From the NCBI GenBank assembly GCA_019358835.1, contig JAHHIH010000011.1, positions 124,001 through 188,000 of the forward strand: a stretch of DNA of 64,000 nucleotides. Reading direction: 5' to 3'. The position numbers were made by a program, and so were the translations under genes. Position 1 is the first letter of the stretch. Each line of letters opens with the position of its first letter. The notes under the pieces are model-generated. The model made no database searches. It was not told where the DNA came from and worked only from the letters and a program-made list of their open reading frames with translations. Source of the stretch: Tildeniella torsiva UHER 1998/13D. Its GTDB lineage: Bacteria > Cyanobacteriota > Cyanobacteriia > Phormidesmidales > Phormidesmidaceae. Shown piece by piece: positions 54,820-63,279 of this stretch.

Positions 54820-55071
54820 ATGAAGCCCATCCATCTCCACGATATGGTCGCCCTGATGGAAGATATTCCTGCTCAGCGCTTTCCTTTTGGGGGGCAAATC
54901 CTACTGCGGCGAGGGCAAGTTGGCACGGTAGTTGAAGAGTTAGGCGATGGAGAAGCTTTTGAAATTGAATTTTCTCGTTCGGATGGTCAAGCCTATGCCA
55001 TGTTAGCTATTAGAACGGAGCAACTATTGCCGCTGTATTACGAGCCTGTGGAGCTAGCAGCAGCCAGCTAA
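54820..55071 (+). CDS. DUF4926 protein, possible antitoxin partner
   Basis: 83 residues. The core LHDMVALMEDIPAQ followed by LRRGQVGTVVEELGDGEAFE and IEFSRSDGQAYAML matches DUF4926, a small beta-barrel-like family. It begins 13 bases after the DUF6883-like gene, with GGAG before its ATG. The pair lies between the DUF499 operon and the Argonaute operon. Confidence 0.75.
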   Translation: MKPIHLHDMVALMEDIPAQRFPFGGQILLRRGQVGTVVEELGDGEAFEIEFSRSDGQAYAMLAIRTEQLLPLYYEPVELAAAS

Positions 55072-55104
55072 TTGTGATGTTACTTGGCAAAGGTAGCTTC
55101 AGTT

Positions 55105-55488
55105 ATGAAACTTTCTGATCTCGGTGCCGATTCTCTAGCCGCAATAAATTCTGTTCGGTGGGATCGCATTATTGAGAAGCATGAGGGGCCGGAGAACTGG
55201 GCTTCTGTGCTGGAGTGGTATGACCCAGAATTTATGATGATTGAGGGGCGGGCGGTTTTACTGCCTGTTGAGCGATCGCACCACGACAACATCACAATTC
55301 TGCGCACCATCTGGAGTGCGGATGGCAACTCCCTCACCCTATTTTTGAAAGACACTACCTACGGCGACGACTGGTTTATGAGTGGGTATATGGCCGTGTG
55401 CGATCGTGTAATAGGGAAAAACTTTTACTTGGCAACGGTTTATCATGAGTGGTTCATTATTGCTCCTTCTTCTGTCTTAGAGTCATAG
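55105..55488 (+). CDS. hypothetical protein
   Basis: 127 residues from ATG 55105; a TTG at 55084 would add seven. It contains FMMIEGRAVLLPVERSHHDN, TIWSADGNSLTLFLKDTTYG, then DDWFMSGYMAVCDRVIGKNF. It looks like a folded small beta-rich protein and may be an immunity or antitoxin-like partner. I recognise no family. The 180 bp after it, before the Argonaute operon, have no gene. Confidence 0.6.
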   Translation: MKLSDLGADSLAAINSVRWDRIIEKHEGPENWASVLEWYDPEFMMIEGRAVLLPVERSHHDNITILRTIWSADGNSLTLFLKDTTYGDDWFMSGYMAVCDRVIGKNFYLATVYHEWFIIAPSSVLES

Positions 55489-55700
55489 TTGTTTCAAGGC
55501 ATAAATTTTTAAGCAAGAAGAACTACACACCTGAGCTGAAAGACAGAAATTTGGCTGTCTTCAACTCCACTTGCATAAGCTGTCTTGCAATATTTCTTTA
55601 CAAAACCATGAAACCTTAACAGCGATTGCGAGTCGTAATCTAGACTGTTAGCTATGATTCAGTATGTTTGTACCGATGCAGCCGCTTTCAATATCGTTCC

Positions 55701-57077
55701 GTGCCGAAGAAGATTAGCGAATCAGCCATTATTGGTCAGCGAGGTATCCACATTATTGGAGAGATCTGCGCATCAATGGGCTTTCTTTTTTACCCTACTG
55801 GCGGAGTGGAGGCAGGCATTGATGGCCATATTGAAATACGTGATCATGCAACTGGGGAAGCTACTAATCTAAGTATCCAGCTTCAAAGCAAGGCAACTCA
55901 GAGAGAGAAGCTAACGGCTGAGACTGAGGAAAGCTTTGAGTGGCCCTGTGATCAGCGGGATATAACTTACTGGCTGCAAGGAAACGCACCCGTAATTTTA
56001 GTTGTTGTCAGAGTTCTACTTAGGGAGGCTTTTTGGGTCTCCATAAAGGATTACTTTAGAGATCCTAAAATTCGTCAACGAGGGAAAGTTCTATTTGATA
56101 AGAAAAAGAATAGATTTGATCGTTTTTCAAGAGATGCATTAATTAACCTAGCCATTCCTAAAGACTCAGGTCTTTATTTAGCCCCAGCACCAAAGCAAGA
56201 GAAAGTTTTCTCAAATTTACTAATAGTTTCTCATCTTCCAGAGCAGATTTATTTTGGAAAATCCAAATACGGTGACCTTGGGCTTATTTATAGAAAATTA
56301 GATAGGCCAAATAATAAGGCACCGAGTGAGTGGAAATTGAAGGGGGACTCTCTGATCAGTTTTCACGATTTATCTCAAAAACGTTGGAATAACGTTTGTT
56401 CCCCTAGCACTGTTAAGTTTCAACCAGTTGCATCATGGGCTAACTCAGAAGATCCAGAGACCAAAAAAGACTTTGTTTGGCTATTAAATAGAGCGTTGAG
56501 AGAAAAGACAAAGAAGGATCTGAAGTTCTCTAAATCTAAGAATTGCCTATATTTCGGTTCGACTCCTGATTTGTCCAATCGAAAGTTGGCGTATAAAAGC
56601 GTTGTCAAAAATACGAGCCGAGATGTTTTCAAAGGCCACTTCAATAAAACCACAGGTGAATTGAAGTACTACAAGCATTTTGCTTTTCGAGGATACTTTA
56701 AGCGGTTTGGAGAGTCATGGTATCTGGAGATAACTCCTACTTACTATTTCACATGTAATGGTTATCAGCGGAGCAGATTTTTTGATGAAAATCTAATGAG
56801 CATCAAAAGGAGAGAGTATCAATCTTCTGTTTTTGGTCAGGTATTTATGTGGGCTGATTACCTACAAGAAGATTCGCAAATGAACATTCTTGAACCTGCC
56901 TATCCATTTTTGAAGTTTGGAGGGCTCGAAACATTTGAAATTCATCATGGCATAAATGATGATGCGTGGACAAGTAACGAAGAAGATAAGGAATTTCGAG
57001 AAATGGGCTTTCCTCTGCTAGATGAAGGTCTTATCGTTGATGAGTTACCCCTTTTTAATTGGAATGATGGAAATTGA
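55701..57077 (+). CDS. DREN-APAZ effector of a short Argonaute system (DUF4365 nuclease + APAZ)
   Basis: About 458 residues. The N-terminal 150 are a DUF4365 PD-(D/E)xK-type nuclease (DREN). GVEAGIDGHIEI supplies the acidic residue D41, and LQSKA supplies Q62-x-K64. ESFEWPCDQRDITYWLQGNA and PVILVVVRV follow as in the family. The remaining 300 residues are taken as the APAZ domain, which replaces the N/PAZ half missing from short Argonautes; this part is inferred from context and length. In SPARDA systems this protein forms a heterodimer with pAgo and degrades DNA and RNA when a target is recognised. The start is GTG 55701; TTG 55668 is also in frame. Confidence 0.82.
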   Translation: MPKKISESAIIGQRGIHIIGEICASMGFLFYPTGGVEAGIDGHIEIRDHATGEATNLSIQLQSKATQREKLTAETEESFEWPCDQRDITYWLQGNAPVILVVVRVLLREAFWVSIKDYFRDPKIRQRGKVLFDKKKNRFDRFSRDALINLAIPKDSGLYLAPAPKQEKVFSNLLIVSHLPEQIYFGKSKYGDLGLIYRKLDRPNNKAPSEWKLKGDSLISFHDLSQKRWNNVCSPSTVKFQPVASWANSEDPETKKDFVWLLNRALREKTKKDLKFSKSKNCLYFGSTPDLSNRKLAYKSVVKNTSRDVFKGHFNKTTGELKYYKHFAFRGYFKRFGESWYLEITPTYYFTCNGYQRSRFFDENLMSIKRREYQSSVFGQVFMWADYLQEDSQMNILEPAYPFLKFGGLETFEIHHGINDDAWTSNEEDKEFREMGFPLLDEGLIVDELPLFNWNDGN

Positions 57078-58518
57078 CTTACTGCTTGAGCCAGAGTTGG
57101 AATTTTTTGGCGGCGGGAGACACGTTGACATTCGAACTGGGTTGAGATGGAACAAGCCATTTGATTTTGGCTCTGCGACTGCACCCAAGAACATTAAATT
57201 AGCAATCATAGGAACTACTCGAAGTGTTGAAGGTGTCAGCCTTTGGCTAGAGCGTTGCCGGTTAGGGATTGCGGCTAAAGCTAGCAATCAATATAACTTA
57301 TTCCCAGATTTTCCTGGCTTTGATCAGGAGGAATCTCTGCCTAGTTTTTGGGTTACGGACTCTTCGCTCCAGCGTATAATTTCCCAAAACGATATAGATG
57401 AAATTGGTAAAGAGCTTGATCTAAATACGCGAATTGTCAGAGCAGTCGATTTATTCTTTGCGGAATTGCAATATCTTGCACAGAAAAGTGCGCCTGGAAT
57501 TGTGATTTGTGCCATACCTGAATGCCTCCTGTCGCTACTTGAAATTACCGATGAGGAAGAGAGAAACTTAGCAGAAGCTGAATCTTCTGAAGAAGAGTCA
57601 AAGTTTGATTTTCGCGATCTTTTGAAGGCGAAAGCAATGCAGGCAAGACAACCAACTCAACTCATTCTACCTGATACATATGGAGCTAAAAAAAACCAGC
57701 AGAAAGCAGGAAAAGGAAAAGATAAAGAGCAAATTCAGGATGAGGCTACGAGAGCGTGGAATTTCTACACGGCACTATATTACAAATCTATCGGCACACC
57801 TTGGCGACTAGTGCGCAATTCTCATGACTTGACTACATGCTACATGGGAATTGGCTTTTACAAAAGCTTAGGTAAATCCAATTTGCATACTAGCGCTGTA
57901 CAAATTTTTAATGAGCGGGGTGATGGCTATATCCTTAAGGGAGGAACCGCAAAACTTACAAAGAATGATAAAAGGCCTTATCTGGAAGAAGACGATGCTT
58001 TTAGGCTAATTAATAATTCGTTAACAGCGTATTCAAGTGAGCACAAAACTTTGCCTGCTCGTATTGTCATTCATAAGACGTCTAAATTTGTTCCTGAAGA
58101 ATTAAGCGGATTCAAGGCGGCAATTAGGCAGCATAACATAAGCACATCAGATCTTCTAAGCCTAAATAGATCTTACACGCGATTATTCCGTTATGGTAAA
58201 TATCCACCCTTGAGAGGAACGTTTCTTAGTTTAGACGAAAAAAACCATATCTTATATACTCGTGGCAGTGTTGATTTTTTCTCAACCTATCCAGGTATCT
58301 ACCCTCCGAGAACCTTGCAACTTTATTGTGAATCTACGGAGCAAACCCCACGTTTTTTGGCTAATGAAATATTGGCTCTCACTAAAATGAATTGGAATAA
58401 TACTCAGTTTGATCGATTTGATCCTATTACTGTCAGGGCTGCAAGGCGGGTAGGAGACATACTGAAGTATCTTGGAGACAATGATCACTATGAGGCCTAT
58501 TATCGGTACTATATGTAA
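57064..58518 (+). CDS. short prokaryotic Argonaute (MID-PIWI)
   Basis: About 484 residues, the size of short pAgos, with no N or PAZ domain. The start MMEIDLLLEPELEFFGGGRH, then VDIRTGL, is typical. The PIWI half shows ARIVIHKTSKFVPEELSGF, RGTFLSL, LYTRGSVDFFSTYPG and near the end LALTKMNWNNTQFD, then PITVRAARRVGDILKYL. Short pAgos have lost the catalytic DEDx tetrad and use guide RNA to sense target DNA. The ATG 57064 overlaps the DREN-APAZ gene by 14 bases, so the two are co-translated; ATGs at 57022, 57040 and 57067 are alternatives. A Lys/Glu-rich insertion (residues about 165-225) is notable. Confidence 0.85.
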   Translation: MMEIDLLLEPELEFFGGGRHVDIRTGLRWNKPFDFGSATAPKNIKLAIIGTTRSVEGVSLWLERCRLGIAAKASNQYNLFPDFPGFDQEESLPSFWVTDSSLQRIISQNDIDEIGKELDLNTRIVRAVDLFFAELQYLAQKSAPGIVICAIPECLLSLLEITDEEERNLAEAESSEEESKFDFRDLLKAKAMQARQPTQLILPDTYGAKKNQQKAGKGKDKEQIQDEATRAWNFYTALYYKSIGTPWRLVRNSHDLTTCYMGIGFYKSLGKSNLHTSAVQIFNERGDGYILKGGTAKLTKNDKRPYLEEDDAFRLINNSLTAYSSEHKTLPARIVIHKTSKFVPEELSGFKAAIRQHNISTSDLLSLNRSYTRLFRYGKYPPLRGTFLSLDEKNHILYTRGSVDFFSTYPGIYPPRTLQLYCESTEQTPRFLANEILALTKMNWNNTQFDRFDPITVRAARRVGDILKYLGDNDHYEAYYRYYM

Positions 58519-58562
58519 CTCTTCAGGGAATTCTAATAAGCAAAATTAGCATTAAGGTTCCT

Positions 58563-61388
58563 ATGATAAGCACCCCTCAGAAGCGCCCCTCCGTCTTTAT
58601 CGAGAAGATTTTTCCGGTGACGCTGCTGAACAGGCAGGTGTATTACGAGCATGGGGGTAACCCGTTTAAGGGGCTGCATCGGTGGTACTCGCGGAAGCCG
58701 CTGTCGTTTAGTCGGGCGAGTGTGTTGGGCTCGCTGTTGCCGGATTCGGTGACGATGGAGGAGTTTGAGTATCTGCTGGGGCTAAACCGGCGGGTGGATG
58801 GGCACTCGGACAGCACGACAAAGCTGTATAAGACGCCGCCGAGCCCGGAGCGGATTAAGCAGGTGCATGACCTGTGTGAGCAGACCTGGGGCACGCGCAC
58901 GCCGACGGTGCTGGATGCGTTTGCGGGGGGTGGCAGCATTCCGTTTGAGGCGGTGCGGTATGGGCTGAATGTGCTGGCTAGCGACCTGAACCCGGTGGCG
59001 GTGGTGACGATGAAGGCGGCGATGGAGTACCCGCTAAAGTTTGGGCCAGATTTGCAGCATGAGATTGATAAGTGGGTGAAGTGGGTTGGCGATGAGGCAG
59101 AAAAGCGGCTAGCGGAGTTTTTTCCGTCGCAGGAGGGGGAGACGGTTCAGAATTATTTGTGGGCGCATACGGTGGTGTGCCCGAGTTGTGAGTCGGTGGT
59201 GCCGTTGAGCCCAAATTGGTGGTTGTATAAGCGACCAGAAAAGCAAAATTTGCACAAATGGTGTGCGGTGAAGCCGATTCCAAATCTGGCCGAAAAGCGG
59301 GTGGATTTCGAGTTGGTGAAGGGGCGAAAGGGAAAGGGAACGACGATTCAGACGTCTGAAGGAGATTTTGATCCAAGCACCCTCAACACAGTAAGCAGGG
59401 GAATTGGGAAATGTTTGTGTTGTGGAAACGTCATTGAAGATGATGAAGTAGTTTCGCAAGGAGGAAAACAAGGGCTAGGACATCAACTATATGCGGTAGC
59501 CTTTCGGAGAGGTGAAAACAGTCTTGAATTTAAGCTTCCTACCCAATCAGATCATAAAGCTATTTCAAAAGTTAAAGAATACATAAAATCAAACCTGGAT
59601 AGATGGCAGGCATCGAGTTTCATTCCTGACATTCAAGTTCCTTATGGTCATCTTTCGGCAGAGAGAAGTTCAATGATTCAGAAGGGACTTGATCGATGGG
59701 ATAAGCTTTTTAACTCCAGGCAACTCTTGACATTAGTAACCTATGTAGAGATTTTGAATGATGGCAAAGAAAAATTAAGTCTTTCTCATGAGCCTTATGA
59801 AGCAGAAGCTATAGCTACCTATCTAGCTCTTGTTCTAGATAGATGTGCAGATATGAACTGTAGGTTGTCTGGATGGGATCCGACCCGATCAGGCAGCAAA
59901 AGAGCTTCTGCTCAGCATTCACTAAACTTGATGTGGAACTACCCTGAATTAGCTGGTAACGGAGAACTTTGGAAATGGTGTGCAAGCGCGTTCATTTCTG
60001 ACTATAAAACTCTCGCTTCTTACTTTGGTCAATGTATAAGAAATTCTACAATATTTGAGAATACACAAAATGAAATCAAGTCTGTTCAAATAGACTTGGC
60101 TTCAGCAGACTCCCTTAGTCATATTGATGATAGCTCAATAGATATCATCATCACGGATCCTCCTTATTACGCAACTATTCAATATTCGGAACTGGCTGAT
60201 TTTTTTTACGTTTGGCAAAAACGAGTTCTAGGCGACATCTTCCCCGAACTTTACCTCTCCGAGCTCACCGACAAAGACCGTGAAGCCGTCGCCAACCCCT
60301 CCCGCTTCCGCAACATGGGCGAGTCAGCCGAAGAACTGGCCAACCGCGACTACGAAGCCAAAATGGCCCTCGCCTTTGCCGAATACTTCCGCGTCCTCCG
60401 CGACGACGGCGTCATGACCGTCCAGTTCAACCACAAAGACTCCGGTGCCTGGGACGTACTCGCCAAATCCCTCATTGATGCAGGCTTTGAAATCACCGCC
60501 AGTTGGGCCGTCAGCACCGAGAACCCGCAAAACCTGCATCAGGCCCAGAAAAACTCCGTCTCCAGCACCGTGCTCCTCGTCTGCCGCAAGCGCGACCCCA
60601 ACGCCGGTTCCGCCTGGTGGGATGACCTGCGCCCCGAACTCGCTAACCTGGTCGAGCAACGCGCCCCCGAATTTGAAGCCAACGACATCGGCGGCATCGA
60701 CCTCTACCTCAGCGCCTTTGGCCCCGCCCTCAACGTCTTTAGCCGCGCCTGGCCCGTGCTCGACAGCTCCGGCGTCGAAATGCGGCCCGAAGTCGCCTTT
60801 GGGGAAGCTCGTAAGGCGATCGCCAACTACCGCTTCCGCAAACTGCTCGAAGCCGACACCGCCGGGTTCGACCCCCTCACCCAGTGGTACATCCTCGCCT
60901 GGGATGCCTTCCGCGCCCGCGAGTTCCCCTTCGATGAAGCGCGGCAGCTCGCCCTCGCCGTGGGCGGCTTCAACGTCCGAGACTTAGACAAAACCCACAA
61001 ACTGCTCGACTCCGCCAGCGGCACCTGCAAACTGCTCACCCCCCAGCAGCGCCTCAAAAAACGCGCCTTCTCCACTAACCCCGACGAATTTACCGCTGCC
61101 GCTCTAGTCGATGGCCTCCACGCCATCATCGCCCTCTACCTCGAAGAACAAAGCATCGACCCCGTCCGCCGCTTCCTCAAAACCACCGGTCTGCTCAGCA
61201 ACGACCTCTTCATGCGCGCCTGGGAAGTCGCCCTCAAGGCGATCCCCCACATCGGCGACGAACGCAAGCGCATGGTGGAAGAAAAAGCCCTAGCCGACCT
61301 GTGGCTGGCAATGGACGAGATTCAGGCTAAGGTGCTCTACACACAGCCAGAGCTACCGTTAGAAGAAGGCCAGATGGGTTTGTTCTAA
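58563..61388 (+). CDS. DUF1156-containing DNA methyltransferase (adenine-specific type), mosaic gene
   Basis: 941 residues. The N-terminus (FIEKIFPVTLLNRQVYYEHG, then LHRWYSRKPLSFSRA) is DUF1156. The SAM-binding motif is VLDAFAGGGSIPFEAVRYG near residue 120, a Cys-rich zinc-ribbon region lies around residues 200-320, and the catalytic motif ITDPPYYATIQYSEL is near residue 530. It probably methylates adenine or cytosine (N4) to mark self DNA for the DUF499-linked defence system. The DNA has three distinct styles: G-rich to about 59330, AT-rich to about 60230, then C-rich with C-ending codons. Confidence 0.85.
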   Translation: MISTPQKRPSVFIEKIFPVTLLNRQVYYEHGGNPFKGLHRWYSRKPLSFSRASVLGSLLPDSVTMEEFEYLLGLNRRVDGHSDSTTKLYKTPPSPERIKQVHDLCEQTWGTRTPTVLDAFAGGGSIPFEAVRYGLNVLASDLNPVAVVTMKAAMEYPLKFGPDLQHEIDKWVKWVGDEAEKRLAEFFPSQEGETVQNYLWAHTVVCPSCESVVPLSPNWWLYKRPEKQNLHKWCAVKPIPNLAEKRVDFELVKGRKGKGTTIQTSEGDFDPSTLNTVSRGIGKCLCCGNVIEDDEVVSQGGKQGLGHQLYAVAFRRGENSLEFKLPTQSDHKAISKVKEYIKSNLDRWQASSFIPDIQVPYGHLSAERSSMIQKGLDRWDKLFNSRQLLTLVTYVEILNDGKEKLSLSHEPYEAEAIATYLALVLDRCADMNCRLSGWDPTRSGSKRASAQHSLNLMWNYPELAGNGELWKWCASAFISDYKTLASYFGQCIRNSTIFENTQNEIKSVQIDLASADSLSHIDDSSIDIIITDPPYYATIQYSELADFFYVWQKRVLGDIFPELYLSELTDKDREAVANPSRFRNMGESAEELANRDYEAKMALAFAEYFRVLRDDGVMTVQFNHKDSGAWDVLAKSLIDAGFEITASWAVSTENPQNLHQAQKNSVSSTVLLVCRKRDPNAGSAWWDDLRPELANLVEQRAPEFEANDIGGIDLYLSAFGPALNVFSRAWPVLDSSGVEMRPEVAFGEARKAIANYRFRKLLEADTAGFDPLTQWYILAWDAFRAREFPFDEARQLALAVGGFNVRDLDKTHKLLDSASGTCKLLTPQQRLKKRAFSTNPDEFTAAALVDGLHAIIALYLEEQSIDPVRRFLKTTGLLSNDLFMRAWEVALKAIPHIGDERKRMVEEKALADLWLAMDEIQAKVLYTQPELPLEEGQMGLF

Positions 61389-61720
61389 ATTAGAGCAGCC
61401 CAAGCCTCTCGCAGTTCCAGAAGCGTGCTTGCCGCCCCCCCAAGAAGCCTCCAGGCTCCTGCATAGGACAATTATTTACATTTCTTAATGAATTTTGATT
61501 GCCTTCTGGCTTGGTTCCCCTTGAGGGGGAAACGCTACCTATAGCGTTTAGATTATCTCTATACCCCTTGATGCAGATGGCTGTGGTAGAAGGAAACAGG
61601 CCCAAATTATGAGCCGCTTAAGAAGGATACTTAAGTGTGTTCCCAAAAAGGGAGCAATGCATTAGATTCTATTTAGAGAACAATGTGTTATCAAGGGAGG
61701 GATAAGCCAATGAAGACCGT
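61389..61720. other. 332-bp intergenic region
   Basis: No gene of size is supported. A hairpin TTCCCC (61515-61520) / GGGGAA (61526-61531) may end transcription from the methyltransferase gene. Near the end, GGGAGG (about 61695-61700) precedes an ATG at 61710 that opens a 12-codon frame overlapping the HigB start, a possible leader peptide. Confidence 0.5.
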
Positions 61721-62038
61721 ATGCGTGTCATCGCCCGGAAAACTCTAACTCAATTTTGGGCCAGTAGCCCCAAGTACGCTGACGCCCTCGCTCCTCTTGA
61801 AGCCTGGTACCACGAGGTCAAGCGAGCTGACTGGTCTCATCCAGCAGATATTAAAGAGCAGTATCGCAGTGCCAGCATTTTGAAGTCTGGGCGAGTAGTT
61901 TTTAACATTGCAGGCAATAAATATAGATTGGTCGTTCAAATCAATTTCCCAAGGCAGATTGTCTATATCTGTTTTGTGGGCACGCACAAACAATACGATC
62001 AGATTGACGTTGAAACAATATGGCTCAATCCACCATAA
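61721..62038 (+). CDS. HigB-type mRNA interferase toxin
   Basis: 105 residues. The pattern MRVIARKTLTQFWASSPKYA, then LEAWYHEVKRADWSHPADIK, FNIAGNKYRLVVQINFPRQI and VYICFVGTHKQYDQID, matches the HigB2/RelE-fold toxin family. HigB cleaves mRNA on the ribosome. It ends inside the start of the antitoxin gene (19-base overlap), as is typical for higBA, where the toxin gene comes first. Confidence 0.9.
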   Translation: MRVIARKTLTQFWASSPKYADALAPLEAWYHEVKRADWSHPADIKEQYRSASILKSGRVVFNIAGNKYRLVVQINFPRQIVYICFVGTHKQYDQIDVETIWLNPP

Positions 62039-63231
62039 AACCTATTAAAACTGAGGCAGACTACGAGGCGGCACTAGAGCGTATTAGCACCCTTATGGAT
62101 GTTGCCCCAAATACTCCTGAGGCCGACGAGCTAGATGTGTTGGCTACTCTGGTAGAGGTATACGAAGATCAACACTACCCTATCAACTTTCCAGATCCAC
62201 TCTCAGCTATTACATTTCGGATGGAGCAGTCTGGCCTAACTCAGCGAGACTTGGTTCCCTATTTGGGCAGTCGTTCCAAGGTTTCTGAGGTGCTAGCTGG
62301 AAAACGCTCTCTGACCCTCAGCATGATTCGCGCTCTCCATAGCCATTTGGGGATTCCAGCTGAGGTGCTTTTGCAAGAGCCGAGTGCTACCCTTCCAGAA
62401 ACCCCTGAGGATATTGATTGGTCTCAGTATCCAGTGAAAGAAATGGCCAAGAAAGGGTGGATTGAGCAGGGAGCAGATATCGTTGACCATGCCGAAGAAA
62501 TTATCCGAGACCTAATTGAACGGGCGGGCGGATACGATACGGCTTTCAAAATGTTTTGCCGGAAAAATGATAGTGCTCGTCAAAATGCCAAAATGGATCC
62601 CTATGCTTTACAGGCTTGGGGATTGCAGGTATTAGCGATCGCCAATCAAACGCCATTACCAGCAAAATATGAGCCTGGCAGTATCACGGATGAGTTTATT
62701 CAAGAAATGGTTCGGCTCAGTTGGGCAGAGTCAGGGCCACGCTTAGCCAAAGAATATTTAGCCAATCATGGTATTTATCTAGTCTATCTACCCCACCTAC
62801 AACGCACCCATCTGGATGGAGCAGCGTTAAGGCTACCTGATGGTACACCCGTCATTGGTTTAACCCTTCGCTATGATCGCCTCGATAACTTTTGGTTCTC
62901 TCTCTGCCACGAGCTAGCTCACCAGCAGTTACATTTGGAGGGAAATAATACAGATTATGCATTTTTTGATGATCTGAGTGTTGACCCCATTGAGGAAGAC
63001 CAGAAAGAGAGAGACGCTGATGAAAAAGCGAAAAATGTACTAATTTCTCCAGAAATCTGGCAGCATGCTCGCTTATTGGATCGACCTTCTTCATCTGCTG
63101 TTGTTGCCCTAGCTCAGCAGTTACGAATCAATCCCGCGATTATTGCTGGTCGAATTCGTAAGGAAACTGGCAACTACCGCATTTTGACTCACTATGTGGG
63201 GAATAACCAGGTGAGAGTTTGCTTTGAGTAG
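62020..63231 (+). CDS. HigA-type antitoxin fused to an ImmA/IrrE-like metalloprotease
   Basis: 403 residues, against about 90-140 for a normal HigA. Residues 1-125 are HigA-like, with a helix-turn-helix (GLTQRDLVPYLGSRSKVSEV, then LAGKRSLTLSMIRALHSHLG). Residues about 190-395 resemble ImmA/IrrE peptidases, with the zinc-binding FSLCHELAHQQLHLEG (HExxH) near residue 295 and a downstream acidic stretch (DEKAKNVLI). The fusion suggests an antitoxin that carries a protease module, perhaps to trigger its own or another protein's removal under stress (inference). Confidence 0.85.
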   Translation: MAQSTIKPIKTEADYEAALERISTLMDVAPNTPEADELDVLATLVEVYEDQHYPINFPDPLSAITFRMEQSGLTQRDLVPYLGSRSKVSEVLAGKRSLTLSMIRALHSHLGIPAEVLLQEPSATLPETPEDIDWSQYPVKEMAKKGWIEQGADIVDHAEEIIRDLIERAGGYDTAFKMFCRKNDSARQNAKMDPYALQAWGLQVLAIANQTPLPAKYEPGSITDEFIQEMVRLSWAESGPRLAKEYLANHGIYLVYLPHLQRTHLDGAALRLPDGTPVIGLTLRYDRLDNFWFSLCHELAHQQLHLEGNNTDYAFFDDLSVDPIEEDQKERDADEKAKNVLISPEIWQHARLLDRPSSSAVVALAQQLRINPAIIAGRIRKETGNYRILTHYVGNNQVRVCFE

Positions 63232-63279
63232 TCCAAATAGGATCGCTGTAGAGGCTTCTCACAGAACGGAAAACCTATT

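Noticed and set aside
57064-58518. Long catalytically active Argonaute
   Set aside because: At about 484 residues there is no room for N and PAZ domains, and the partner gene provides the APAZ part, as in short systems.
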